From contig JAEEZP010000238.1 of NCBI GenBank assembly GCA_016291915.1, positions 1 to 22,272 of the forward strand: a stretch of DNA of 22,272 bases, in the 5' to 3' direction. This document shows, piece by piece, positions 15,466 through 22,272 of this stretch (the first letter of the stretch is position 1; the number at the start of each line of letters is the position of its first letter). The notes under the pieces were generated by a model. It was not told the DNA's origin and ran no database searches. It was given only the letters and a program-made list of their open reading frames with translations. The stretch comes from Prevotella sp. (GTDB lineage Bacteria; Bacteroidota; Bacteroidia; Bacteroidales; Bacteroidaceae). The translations under genes and the position numbers were made by a program.

Positions 15466-16710
15466 ATGGAAACAATGATTAAGAAAATAATTACTTGCCT
15501 GCTCCTGTTGAGCGGATGTGTCTATCTCTATGGTCAGAACAGTGGGATAGATGTCGGTTGTGTGGTCAGCGGCGTGATCACAGACAGTAATGGCAAGCCT
15601 TTGTCACATGTGAATGTCATGGCTGACTCCACGAATATTGCCGTTGTTACGAATGACGACGGATACTTTACGTTGAAAACACCCGAGCAGCCGGCTTTTA
15701 TCACCGTCTCCCATATCGGTTACAATTCTCGTCATATCCCTGTAACGGCAGGAAAGACAACCAACTTGCGTATTCGTCTTCAGTCTAACTCCATCTTGTT
15801 GAGTGATGTGGTAGTTAAGTCGGGTGATCCGAAGAAAATCTTTTACGAAGCCCTTGATAAGATACCCGATAATTACAACAACCATACGGATATGTTCAAG
15901 ACCTTCTACAGAGAGACGGTCCAGAAGCGTCAACGGTATATCTATATTGCTGAGGCTGTTGCCAGTCTGCGAAAGACATCCTATCACGCCTCAGTAAAGA
16001 GTGACAGGGTGGCTATCGAGAAGGGTCGGCGATTGCTCAGTCCAAGTCAGCGTGATACCTTGGGCGTAAAGATCATGGGCGGTCCTACCTCTCCTATCTA
16101 TCTGGATTTCGTAAAAAATACCGATCTGATACTGAATGCAGAAGATCTTACACATTACGACTTCATCATGGAAGACCCCGTCTTCATCGCCGAGCGCCCT
16201 CATTATGTCATCCGCCTCGATCCCCGTTATGTGGCACCTTATGCCTTGTATTACGGTACATTCTACATCGATTGGGAAACACTGGCTTTCACGCGTGCAG
16301 AGTTGTCGTTGGATATGCGTGACAGAGAGAAAGCAACCCGTATGATATTGGTCAGTAAGCCCGCCGGAGTGAGATTCCGCCCCCGTGAGATGAGTATCTT
16401 GGTGAACTTCAAATACGATGGACAATTTTCGCGCATCAGTTATGTGAAGAATGTCTTCCGTTTTAACTGTGACTGGAAGAAACGTTTCTTTGCCACCAGT
16501 TTTACGGCAGTCAGCGAATTGGCAGTAACTGACCGGACAGAAGACAATATCACCCCGATAAAGGGTAGGGATTCATTCTACCAGAGAGACTCTTTCTATG
16601 ATAAGGTGGCATTCTTCGAGGATCCTGATTTCTGGATGGATTACAATATCATAGAGCCTACCGAAAGTCTTGAAGATGCAATTACCAAGCTGAAGAAGAA
16701 AAACCAATAG
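15466..16710 (+). CDS. Exported protein with CarboxypepD_reg-like domain
   Basis: A 414-residue exported protein of unknown specific role. After an N-terminal hydrophobic signal (about 5-22) comes a carboxypeptidase-regulatory-like beta-sandwich at about 34-108 (VSGVITDSNGKPLSHVNV, NDDGYFTL). This domain is common at the N-terminus of Bacteroidetes outer-membrane proteins. The remaining 300 residues hold no TonB plug or barrel that I can see. They are rich in beta-type sequence and resemble the stand-alone exported proteins of this group. The signal is ambiguous: LLSGC (C18) could be a lipobox, while GQ at 23-24 suits signal peptidase I. The start is 15466. An in-frame ATG at 15475 is possible, and a longer frame back to 15337 crosses the promoter and the previous gene. 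Confidence 0.82.
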   Translation: METMIKKIITCLLLLSGCVYLYGQNSGIDVGCVVSGVITDSNGKPLSHVNVMADSTNIAVVTNDDGYFTLKTPEQPAFITVSHIGYNSRHIPVTAGKTTNLRIRLQSNSILLSDVVVKSGDPKKIFYEALDKIPDNYNNHTDMFKTFYRETVQKRQRYIYIAEAVASLRKTSYHASVKSDRVAIEKGRRLLSPSQRDTLGVKIMGGPTSPIYLDFVKNTDLILNAEDLTHYDFIMEDPVFIAERPHYVIRLDPRYVAPYALYYGTFYIDWETLAFTRAELSLDMRDREKATRMILVSKPAGVRFRPREMSILVNFKYDGQFSRISYVKNVFRFNCDWKKRFFATSFTAVSELAVTDRTEDNITPIKGRDSFYQRDSFYDKVAFFEDPDFWMDYNIIEPTESLEDAITKLKKKNQ

Positions 16711-16727
16711 GTAATATAATTAGATAG

Positions 16728-16765
16728 AATAAACCCCGGGAATGAATTCACTCTCGGGGTTTATT
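16728..16765. terminator. Bidirectional terminator between the exported protein and lctP
   Basis: 16728-16741 pairs with 16752-16765 (14 bp, one G-T) around a 10-nt loop, with A and T runs on either side. It serves convergent genes on both strands. Confidence 0.88.
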
Positions 16766-16793
16766 GTTATATAGTCGTTCGCAAACAGATCGC

Positions 16794-18395
16794 TTACAGC
16801 ATCAGTCCAAGGTAAACCATCAGACCATTCATCAAGATCCAGAAGATAGCAAACGGCATGGTCTTACGCATGATCTCACCATCCTGACCTTCCATGTCAC
16901 AGGCAGCTGTAGCAATGGCGATTGACTGTGGTGACAGCAATTTACCACCCTCAGAACCTGCACAGTTAGCGGCAGCCAACCAGTTTGTCTCATTACCGGG
17001 AACACCGAAGAAGGTTGACTGGTTGACCAATCCAAGGTCGCTGGCGGCAGTAGCCTGCAGTTTTCCGAAGAGAATATTTGCATTCGTAGCACTTCCTGTT
17101 ACGAAGGTTCCAATAGAACCGATGAGCGGAGCGAAGAATGGGAAGGCAGCACCTGTAAGAGCAACGAGACCCTTAGCGATATCGTTTGTCATACCGGTAT
17201 TGTTCATCAGCATAGCCATGGCTACCAGGCAGCAGATCGTCACTACGGTCTTCTGTAGGTTGATGGTTGTCTTGGCAAGCAACTTCATCAACTTTCCGAA
17301 GCTCATACCTTGGATAAGACCACCGATCAAAGCGCCGAGGAAGATCATCAGACCGGCATTGGAGAGCCAACCGAACTTAAATGCATTACCGGTGACAGGC
17401 AGGCTAAACTGTGTTACCAGTGTGCTGTTGAGTGCGGAGTTGATTGCGGGAACGATCTTACTGGAGATAAGGATGAAGAAAATGATAAGACCGTAAACAC
17501 TCCAAGCCTTCAAGGTCTTCTTAAGACCGAACTTCTTCTTTTCTATCTTCACTTCATCTGCGGGATCCTCTTTGCGGATGAACAGCTTGTTGTAGATCAA
17601 CATAGCGATGATGGCTGCTACAGAACCGAGGATAGCCGGGGTCTCAGGACCGATAAAGTGTGCACAGCAGAACTGTACGATGATGGAGAATGTACCTACG
17701 AACAAAGCCAATGTGATATTCTTCACGATTTTTTTACGGTCGGTCATCATCAGGATGAGGAATGGCGTGATGAAGAACATCAGCGAGAGCTGTACGATGA
17801 TGAAGGTTGCTACCTCACAAAGCATCTCAGGAGAAGCAACACCTTCGGCTGCCACCTGGTTAGCCAGGGTAGTGGCCGGAAGACCCACAGCTCCGAATCC
17901 TACTGCCACGGTATTGGCAACAAGACAGATAACAGCAGAGAACATTGGCTTGAATCCCAATCCGATAAGGATAGCGGCCGGGATAGCCACAGCAGTTCCG
18001 AAACCTGCCATACCTTCGAGGACACCACCAAGACCCCATGTCAAAAGGAGCACGAGCAGACCCTTGTCGGAGGTCATCTGGATAAACTGTGTTTTAATGG
18101 TATCAATCTCTTTTGTCTCACAAAGGATATTGTAACTGAAGATGGCACAGATGATGATCAGGATAATCGGGAAACATGCTTTCAAAAAACCCTCGATGAT
18201 TGACCACAGTGTGATCCCATAGATAGATACTCCTTCAAACTTATCAGGAAGAATACCCATGGCCGGTGCTGCAAAAAGCGCCAGAAGGATAGTTACGATG
18301 AGGGTAATGACTGCACTTTTGTAGCCAGATACCTTGAAGCCCATCATCAGTACAATGAGCAGTACAATCGGAATAACAGAAATAAATGCTGACAT
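16794..18395 (-). CDS. lctP: L-lactate permease (LctP family)
   Basis: A cytoplasmic-membrane secondary transporter that takes up lactate, and in relatives glycolate, with a proton. The 533-residue protein is almost entirely hydrophobic, with about 12-14 membrane segments. It carries LctP-family landmarks such as GLGGVLEGMAGFGTAVAIPAA near 120-140, a stretch with AVGFGAVGLPATTLANQ near 165-185, and GSIGTFVTGSATNANILFG near 430-450. Length and ends fit the family. The neighbours are unrelated in pathway. No lactate dehydrogenase or lutABC-type gene lies in the window. It is read from its own predicted promoter, with a leader of about 60 nt, and is possibly also reached by read-through from hemW. 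Confidence 0.93.
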   Translation of the reverse strand: MSAFISVIPIVLLIVLMMGFKVSGYKSAVITLIVTILLALFAAPAMGILPDKFEGVSIYGITLWSIIEGFLKACFPIILIIICAIFSYNILCETKEIDTIKTQFIQMTSDKGLLVLLLTWGLGGVLEGMAGFGTAVAIPAAILIGLGFKPMFSAVICLVANTVAVGFGAVGLPATTLANQVAAEGVASPEMLCEVATFIIVQLSLMFFITPFLILMMTDRKKIVKNITLALFVGTFSIIVQFCCAHFIGPETPAILGSVAAIIAMLIYNKLFIRKEDPADEVKIEKKKFGLKKTLKAWSVYGLIIFFILISSKIVPAINSALNSTLVTQFSLPVTGNAFKFGWLSNAGLMIFLGALIGGLIQGMSFGKLMKLLAKTTINLQKTVVTICCLVAMAMLMNNTGMTNDIAKGLVALTGAAFPFFAPLIGSIGTFVTGSATNANILFGKLQATAASDLGLVNQSTFFGVPGNETNWLAAANCAGSEGGKLLSPQSIAIATAACDMEGQDGEIMRKTMPFAIFWILMNGLMVYLGLML

Positions 18396-18460
18396 AGGTT
18401 AATAATTAATGATTTAAGATTTATTGATATAAGTTATAAGCAATAGTTGACAAATTTTCG

Positions 18461-18468
18461 CAAATATA
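18461..18468 (-). promoter_or_regulatory. lctP promoter (-7 element)
   Basis: On the minus strand this reads TATATTTG, an exact TAnnTTTG match about 65 bp before the lctP start codon. No good -33 TTTG is visible at 18-20 bp, so the promoter may need an activator. The rest of the 142-bp gap is AT-rich and includes a weak 6-bp hairpin at 18485-18501. Confidence 0.6.
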
Positions 18469-18537
18469 TAAAAAATATTTGGTAAAGAAGTGTTTCTTCT
18501 TAAAAAAATAACAAAAAGCGACAAAAATTCTCCTTTT

Positions 18538-19659
18538 CTACACGAACATCAGGTCACTGATGATACTATCGCTGATGAAAAGTGCTTCTTTGGTAAGCCG
18601 TAGATGATGATCATGAGCTTCCAGCAGATGATGCCCGATATGTTTCTCCGACTGTTGTCGGAGATAACTCAAGTACTGTTGTGGAAACTGCTGGGAAACA
18701 TGCTGGATATCGATACCTTCACATGTACGTAGGGAGGTCATCACATAATCGTTGTAGCGGGTAGGCATGTCAATTATCTCACGCTCCTCAACAGGGATGA
18801 GTCCTTCGTTGATCTGATGAATGTAGTTTTTCAGATCGGAGACATTCCATTGTCTTGACTGTATGTCGTACGAATGTGCAGCTGCGCCTAGTCCCAGATA
18901 GGGACTGCCATCCCAGTAACCACTGTTATGACGTGACTTATAACCTGGTTTTGCGAAGTTACTGATCTCGTAATGCTCATAGCCGGCATGCTTGAGGAGA
19001 TCGATGAGATGGTAATACATAGCCAGACATGCCTCTTCATCCGCAGGCCGTATCTTTCCTTGCTCAACCAACCGTTGAAGAGCAGTGCCTTCCTCCACAG
19101 AGAGACAGTAGGCAGAGATATGCTCTACGTTTAACTGTAATGCTCGCTGAATGTCTTGTTGCCATTCGTCCAAGGTCTCCTCGGGAAAACCATATATCAG
19201 ATCAATGCTGATATTACGGATGCCGGCACTACGCAGTATGGAAACAGCCTCTTCTACCTGTAAGGAAGAATGTCTGCGGTGAAGAAAGGCCAACCGTTTG
19301 TCATCGAAGGTCTGTGCGCCCATGCTGACCCTGTTTACCGGCAGGTGTTTCAAAGCTTGGGTAAACTCCTCCGTTACGTCATCGGGGTTGCATTCCAGGG
19401 TGATTTCAGCGTCCTCGCTGATGGTATAGGAATCCTTCAGTTGTTGAAAGATCTTCTTGAGAAGGGGGATGCCCAGGCGTGAGGGGGTTCCACCACCGAG
19501 ATATACAGTATTATAAAGGAAAGGGGAGGGTCTCATTTTCATCTCTTTACAGAGTGCATCGACATACTGTGGAATGAGATTTTCCTCTATGGTGGAATAG
19601 AAACCGCAATAGATACATCTGCTTTTGCAAAAGGGTATATGAATGTAAAGGCCTGCCAT
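18538..19659 (-). CDS. hemW: HemW-like radical SAM protein (heme chaperone family)
   Basis: HemW proteins resemble the oxygen-independent coproporphyrinogen oxidase HemN but act as heme-binding chaperones. The 373-residue sequence has the radical SAM cluster C11, C15 and C18 (PFCKSRCIYCGF), the SAM-binding GGGTPS at 55-60, and the HemW-type HNSGYW motif followed by YLGLGAAAHS. The protein is shorter at its N-terminus than true HemN, as expected for HemW, so annotation as a coproporphyrinogen oxidase would be doubtful. The start MAGLYIHIPFC fits the family. It is divergent from the EF-G2 gene, with the two promoters sharing a 160-bp region. A heme-transfer role rests on family knowledge. Confidence 0.9.
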   Translation of the reverse strand: MAGLYIHIPFCKSRCIYCGFYSTIEENLIPQYVDALCKEMKMRPSPFLYNTVYLGGGTPSRLGIPLLKKIFQQLKDSYTISEDAEITLECNPDDVTEEFTQALKHLPVNRVSMGAQTFDDKRLAFLHRRHSSLQVEEAVSILRSAGIRNISIDLIYGFPEETLDEWQQDIQRALQLNVEHISAYCLSVEEGTALQRLVEQGKIRPADEEACLAMYYHLIDLLKHAGYEHYEISNFAKPGYKSRHNSGYWDGSPYLGLGAAAHSYDIQSRQWNVSDLKNYIHQINEGLIPVEEREIIDMPTRYNDYVMTSLRTCEGIDIQHVSQQFPQQYLSYLRQQSEKHIGHHLLEAHDHHLRLTKEALFISDSIISDLMFV

Positions 19660-19701
19660 TTCGTAATGATGGGTTTACCGCTAATCGGTGATAAATATGT
19701 G

Positions 19702-19731
19702 CAAATTTACTAATATGTTTTAAAAAACAAT
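19702..19731 (-). promoter_or_regulatory. hemW promoter
   Basis: On the minus strand ATTG (19731-19728), 18 bp, then TAAATTTG (19709-19702). The -7 element is a full match and the -33 differs from TTTG by one base. The leader of about 35 nt contains a small ACCG-N5-CGGT hairpin. Confidence 0.6.
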
Positions 19732-19748
19732 CTCTCTTTTAGGAATTT

Positions 19749-19780
19749 TTTGGGTTTTCCATTTAAAATGTGTACCTTAG
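19749..19780 (+). promoter_or_regulatory. EF-G2 gene promoter
   Basis: TTTG (19749-19752), 20 bp, then TACCTTAG (19773-19780). The -7 element differs from TAnnTTTG at one position. The predicted leader is about 34 nt, AT-rich and unstructured. A weak -7 would suit an activator-dependent promoter, which is an inference. Confidence 0.55.
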
Positions 19781-19819
19781 TGCCCCAAAAATAATAACAA
19801 ATTTAAATCTTAAAATATA

Positions 19820-21982
19820 ATGAAAGTTTATCAGACTGATGAAATCAGGAACATTGCCATGGTTGGCAGTGCGGGTAGCGGCAAGACAACGCTTGCCGAG
19901 AGTATGTTATTTGAAAGTGGCGCTATCAGACGCCGTGGTACTGTAGAGGGCAAGAATACCGTCAGTGACTATTTCCCTGTAGAGCAGGAATATGGTTATA
20001 GCGTATTCTCAACAGTTTTCAATGTAGAGTGGAATAATAAGAAGTTGAATATCATCGACTGTCCGGGATCTGACGATTTCGTAGGAGGTGCTATCACAGC
20101 TTTGAACGTTACTGATCAGGCATTGATCGTTATCAACGGTCAGTATGGTCCTGAGGTAGGAACACAGAATATCTTCCGCTATACAGAGAAGTTGAACAAG
20201 CCTGTTATCTTTGCCGTTAATGAGTTGGATCGTGACAACTGTGACTTTGATACAGTAATGGGTCAGTTGCGTGACATCTACGGAACAAAGTGTGTTCAGG
20301 TACAGTATCCTATTGCTACAGGTCCTGGTTTCAATGCCGTTATCGATCTGATTAAAATGAAGAAATACAGCTGGAAACCCGAAGGTGGTGCTCCTACCAT
20401 CGAGGATATTCCTGCTGATGAGCAAGACAAGGCAGAAGAACTGCATGCTGCTCTTATTGAGGCTGCCGCTGAGAATGATGAGACTCTGATGGAGAAGTTC
20501 TTCGAAGAGGAGAATCTCTCTGAAGAGGAGATCCGTGAGGGTATCCGCAAGGGTCTCGTTTCCCGTTCTATGTTCCCGGTATTCTGCGTATGCGGTGGAC
20601 GTAGCATGGGTGTTCGTCGCCTGATGGAGTTCCTGGGTAATGTAGCTCCTGCACCTACCAATATGCCGAAGGTAAGCAATACACATGGTGAAGAGGTAAC
20701 TCCCGATCCTAATGGTCCTACTTCTCTGTTCTTCTTCAAGACAGGTATGGAGCCCCATATCGGTGAGGTTTCTTACTTCAAGGTGATGAGTGGAACAGTG
20801 ACTGCCGGTGATGACTTGACAAATGCCGACCGTGGTTCTAAGGAGCGTGTTGCTACCCTGTATGTTTGTTCAGGTGCAAACCGTCAGGCCGTTGATAAGC
20901 TCTGTGCCGGTGATCTCGGTTGTACAGTGAAGCTGAAGGATGTGAAGACCGGTAATACACTGAATGGAAAAGACTGTGAGAACAGCTTCAACTTCATCCA
21001 GTTCCCGAATTCCAAGTATTCACGTGCTGTGAAGGCTGTTAACGAGAGTGATACAGAGAAGATGATGGCTGCCCTTCAGAGAATGCGTCAGGAGGATCCT
21101 ACATGGGTTGTTGAGCAATCTAAAGAGTTGAAGCAGGTTATCGTTCATGGTCAGGGTGAGTTCCACCTCCGTACTTTGAAGTGGCGTCTGGAGAACAACG
21201 ACAAGATCATGATCAACTATATCGAGCCGAAGATCCCATATCGTGAGACCATCACCAAGGCAGCTCGTGCAGACTATCGTCATAAGAAGCAGTCTGGAGG
21301 TGCTGGACAGTTTGGTGAGGTACACCTGATCGTTGAGCCCTATACAGAAGGTATGCCTGATCCTACCGTTTATAAGTTCGGTGGTCAGGAGTATCGTATG
21401 AATATCAAGGGCAAGCAGGAGATTGACCTGGAGTGGGGTGGTAAGCTCGTCTTCATCAACTCTGTTGTCGGTGGTGCTATCGACGCACGTTTCATGCCAG
21501 CTATTCTGAAAGGTGTTCAGGAGCGTATGGAGCAGGGTCCACTTACCGGTTCTTATGCCCGTGACGTACGTGTGATCGTTTACGATGGTAAGATGCACCC
21601 GGTTGACTCTAACGAGTTGTCATTCATGCTGGCTGCACGTAATGCTTTCTCACAGGCATTCCGCGAGGCAGGTCCAAAGATCCTGGAGCCTATCTATGAT
21701 CTCGAGGTACTTGTTCCTGCTGACTATATGGGTGATGTGATGAGTGACCTTCAGGGTCGTCGTGCACTGATCATGGGTATGGACAGCGAGGCCGGTTATC
21801 AGAAGTTGGCTGCAAAGATTCCATTGAAGGAGCTGGCAAGCTACAGCATCACGCTGAGCTCTATCACTGGTGGACGTGCATCCTTCTCAACCAAGTTCTC
21901 CAGCTATGAACTTGTTCCGCAGGATGTTCAGACTCAGTTGATCAAAGAGCACGAGGCAGAGCTTGCTGAGGAAGATAAATAA
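19820..21982 (+). CDS. EF-G2-type elongation factor G paralog with degenerate GTPase motifs
   Basis: A 720-residue, five-domain EF-G homolog, but not the canonical str-operon factor. Its G1 is GSAGSGKTT (16-24) rather than AHIDAGKTT. The switch I RGITI motif is replaced by YGYSV near 58-62. G3 is DCPGS (80-84), where canonical EF-G has DTPGH, so the catalytic His is Ser. G4 is NELD (134-137) instead of NKMD. Domain IV keeps its working parts: the glycine-rich loop (SGGAGQFG) and a His at 593 in the tip loop, matching E. coli H583. This is the pattern of Bacteroides EF-G2, reported to support translocation without GTP hydrolysis and to be needed for gut colonisation. A monocistronic unit with its own promoter and terminator. 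Confidence 0.92.
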   Translation: MKVYQTDEIRNIAMVGSAGSGKTTLAESMLFESGAIRRRGTVEGKNTVSDYFPVEQEYGYSVFSTVFNVEWNNKKLNIIDCPGSDDFVGGAITALNVTDQALIVINGQYGPEVGTQNIFRYTEKLNKPVIFAVNELDRDNCDFDTVMGQLRDIYGTKCVQVQYPIATGPGFNAVIDLIKMKKYSWKPEGGAPTIEDIPADEQDKAEELHAALIEAAAENDETLMEKFFEEENLSEEEIREGIRKGLVSRSMFPVFCVCGGRSMGVRRLMEFLGNVAPAPTNMPKVSNTHGEEVTPDPNGPTSLFFFKTGMEPHIGEVSYFKVMSGTVTAGDDLTNADRGSKERVATLYVCSGANRQAVDKLCAGDLGCTVKLKDVKTGNTLNGKDCENSFNFIQFPNSKYSRAVKAVNESDTEKMMAALQRMRQEDPTWVVEQSKELKQVIVHGQGEFHLRTLKWRLENNDKIMINYIEPKIPYRETITKAARADYRHKKQSGGAGQFGEVHLIVEPYTEGMPDPTVYKFGGQEYRMNIKGKQEIDLEWGGKLVFINSVVGGAIDARFMPAILKGVQERMEQGPLTGSYARDVRVIVYDGKMHPVDSNELSFMLAARNAFSQAFREAGPKILEPIYDLEVLVPADYMGDVMSDLQGRRALIMGMDSEAGYQKLAAKIPLKELASYSITLSSITGGRASFSTKFSSYELVPQDVQTQLIKEHEAELAEEDK

Positions 21983-22006
21983 GGTACACCTTATATATTA
22001 TAAAGT

Positions 22007-22041
22007 AGGAGGAGAGGCGCATAGCCTCTCCTCTTATTGTT
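22007..22041 (+). terminator. Terminator after the EF-G2 gene
   Basis: 22007-22018 pairs with 22024-22035 (12 bp, one wobble, 5-nt loop), followed by ATTGTT. The stem is strong and the T tract is weak. It starts 25 bp after the stop codon. Confidence 0.75.
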
Positions 22042-22053
22042 TGGGGAGGTAAT

Positions 22054-22107
22054 AGTGGCTATAGTGCCTATAGTACCTATATTGCCTATAGTACCTATAG
22101 TATCTAT
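22054..22107. repeat. Six tandem copies of a 9-bp repeat
   Basis: Six head-to-tail 9-bp units with consensus AGTRCCTAT, none with more than two mismatches, lie in the gap between the EF-G2 terminator and the next promoter. Units start at 22054, 22063, 22072, 22081, 22090 and 22099. Each junction creates a CTATAG-like palindrome. The array is not inside an open gene. Confidence 0.85.
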
Positions 22108-22205
22108 ATTTGATAATTATCATCCAAAAGGATATTTTAAAGTTAACTGAACTAAAATTAACGAAATTAATTAACATATTACATCCTTATCTGGGAATTA
22201 ATCTC

Positions 22206-22213
22206 TATATTTG
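22206..22213 (+). promoter_or_regulatory. Promoter (-7 element) for the gene at the right edge
   Basis: TATATTTG is an exact TAnnTTTG match, with no clear -33 TTTG. It would start a leader of about 45 nt before the ATG at 22264. The rest of 22108-22205 is AT-rich and shows no gene. Confidence 0.5.
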
Positions 22214-22263
22214 CATTGTGAAAAGAAGTAGGATGGAAGAATGATCCTTCCTGATGGCAAATT

Positions 22264-22272
22264 ATGAAGAAA
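22264..22272 (+). CDS. Probable start of a gene truncated by the window edge
   Basis: Only ATG AAG AAA is visible. It begins the way many exported Bacteroidetes proteins do and lies about 50 bp after a -7 element. An eight-codon frame at 22241-22267 ends in a TGA that overlaps this ATG. The product cannot be inferred. Confidence 0.3.

Noticed and set aside
17310..18203. 297-codon plus-strand frame opposite lctP
   Set aside because: It is antisense to a clear membrane transporter. The Asp/Glu/His/Gln-rich translation is the expected mirror of hydrophobic codons, and there is no promoter.
18485..18501. Terminator between hemW and lctP
   Set aside because: The 6-bp AT-rich stem lacks a convincing T tract, so I note it only as a weak hairpin.
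20009..20758. 249-codon minus-strand frame inside the EF-G2 gene
   Set aside because: Antisense shadow of a highly conserved gene with no promoter or recognisable domain.
19820..21982. Canonical fusA (EF-G) annotation
   Set aside because: The G-domain motifs differ from translational EF-G at the catalytic His, switch I and G4, and the gene is not in a str operon.
22054..22107. CRISPR array
   Set aside because: Units are 9 bp with no spacers and no cas genes nearby. It is a simple tandem repeat.

Overview
The window looks like chromosome from a Bacteroidales bacterium, most likely a Prevotellaceae member. Two things point that way. Most upstream regions carry the Bacteroidetes sigma factor signature (TTTG, about 18-20 bp, then TAnnTTTG) and no clear Shine-Dalgarno sequences. 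The gene families are also typical: a Tex/ABC-F pair, tandem deoxynucleoside kinases, a U32/RlhA-like protein, an exported protein with a CarboxypepD_reg-like domain, and an EF-G2-type elongation factor. There is no IS element, tRNA, rRNA, CRISPR array or phage gene. The window is dense housekeeping DNA.

Layout. 1-3560 is a plus-strand translation cluster: thrS, a terminator, a promoter, then infC-rpmI-rplT and a terminator. A strong imperfect hairpin sits between infC and rpmI. 3561-3917 has no protein gene. It holds its own promoter, an RNA of about 200 nt that folds like 6S RNA, and a bidirectional terminator. 3918-7398 is on the minus strand: tex, then two tandem deoxynucleoside kinases. 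7399-7597 is a divergent promoter region. 7598-15395 is a tightly packed plus-strand run: an ABC-F ATPase, a secreted M13 metallopeptidase, metA, a U32 family protein, and a membrane lipoprotein ending in a zinc ribbon. A separately promoted exported protein and a bidirectional terminator follow. 16794-19659 is minus strand: hemW and a lactate permease (lctP). 19820-21982 is plus strand: an EF-G paralog whose GTPase motifs are degenerate. After it come a terminator, six copies of a 9-bp tandem repeat, and a promoter for a gene that begins in the last nine bases.

Functionally the window is rich in ribosome-linked genes: threonyl-tRNA synthetase, IF-3, L35, L20, probable 6S RNA, Tex, ABC-F, U32 and EF-G2. 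The points most worth following up are the 6S-like RNA with mutually exclusive helices, the EF-G2 paralog lacking the catalytic His and the usual switch I while keeping the domain IV tip, MetA with Glu111 (predicting acetyl-CoA rather than succinyl-CoA use), two start codons at or almost at their predicted transcription starts, and the 9-bp repeat array. No wholly new multi-gene system is evident.
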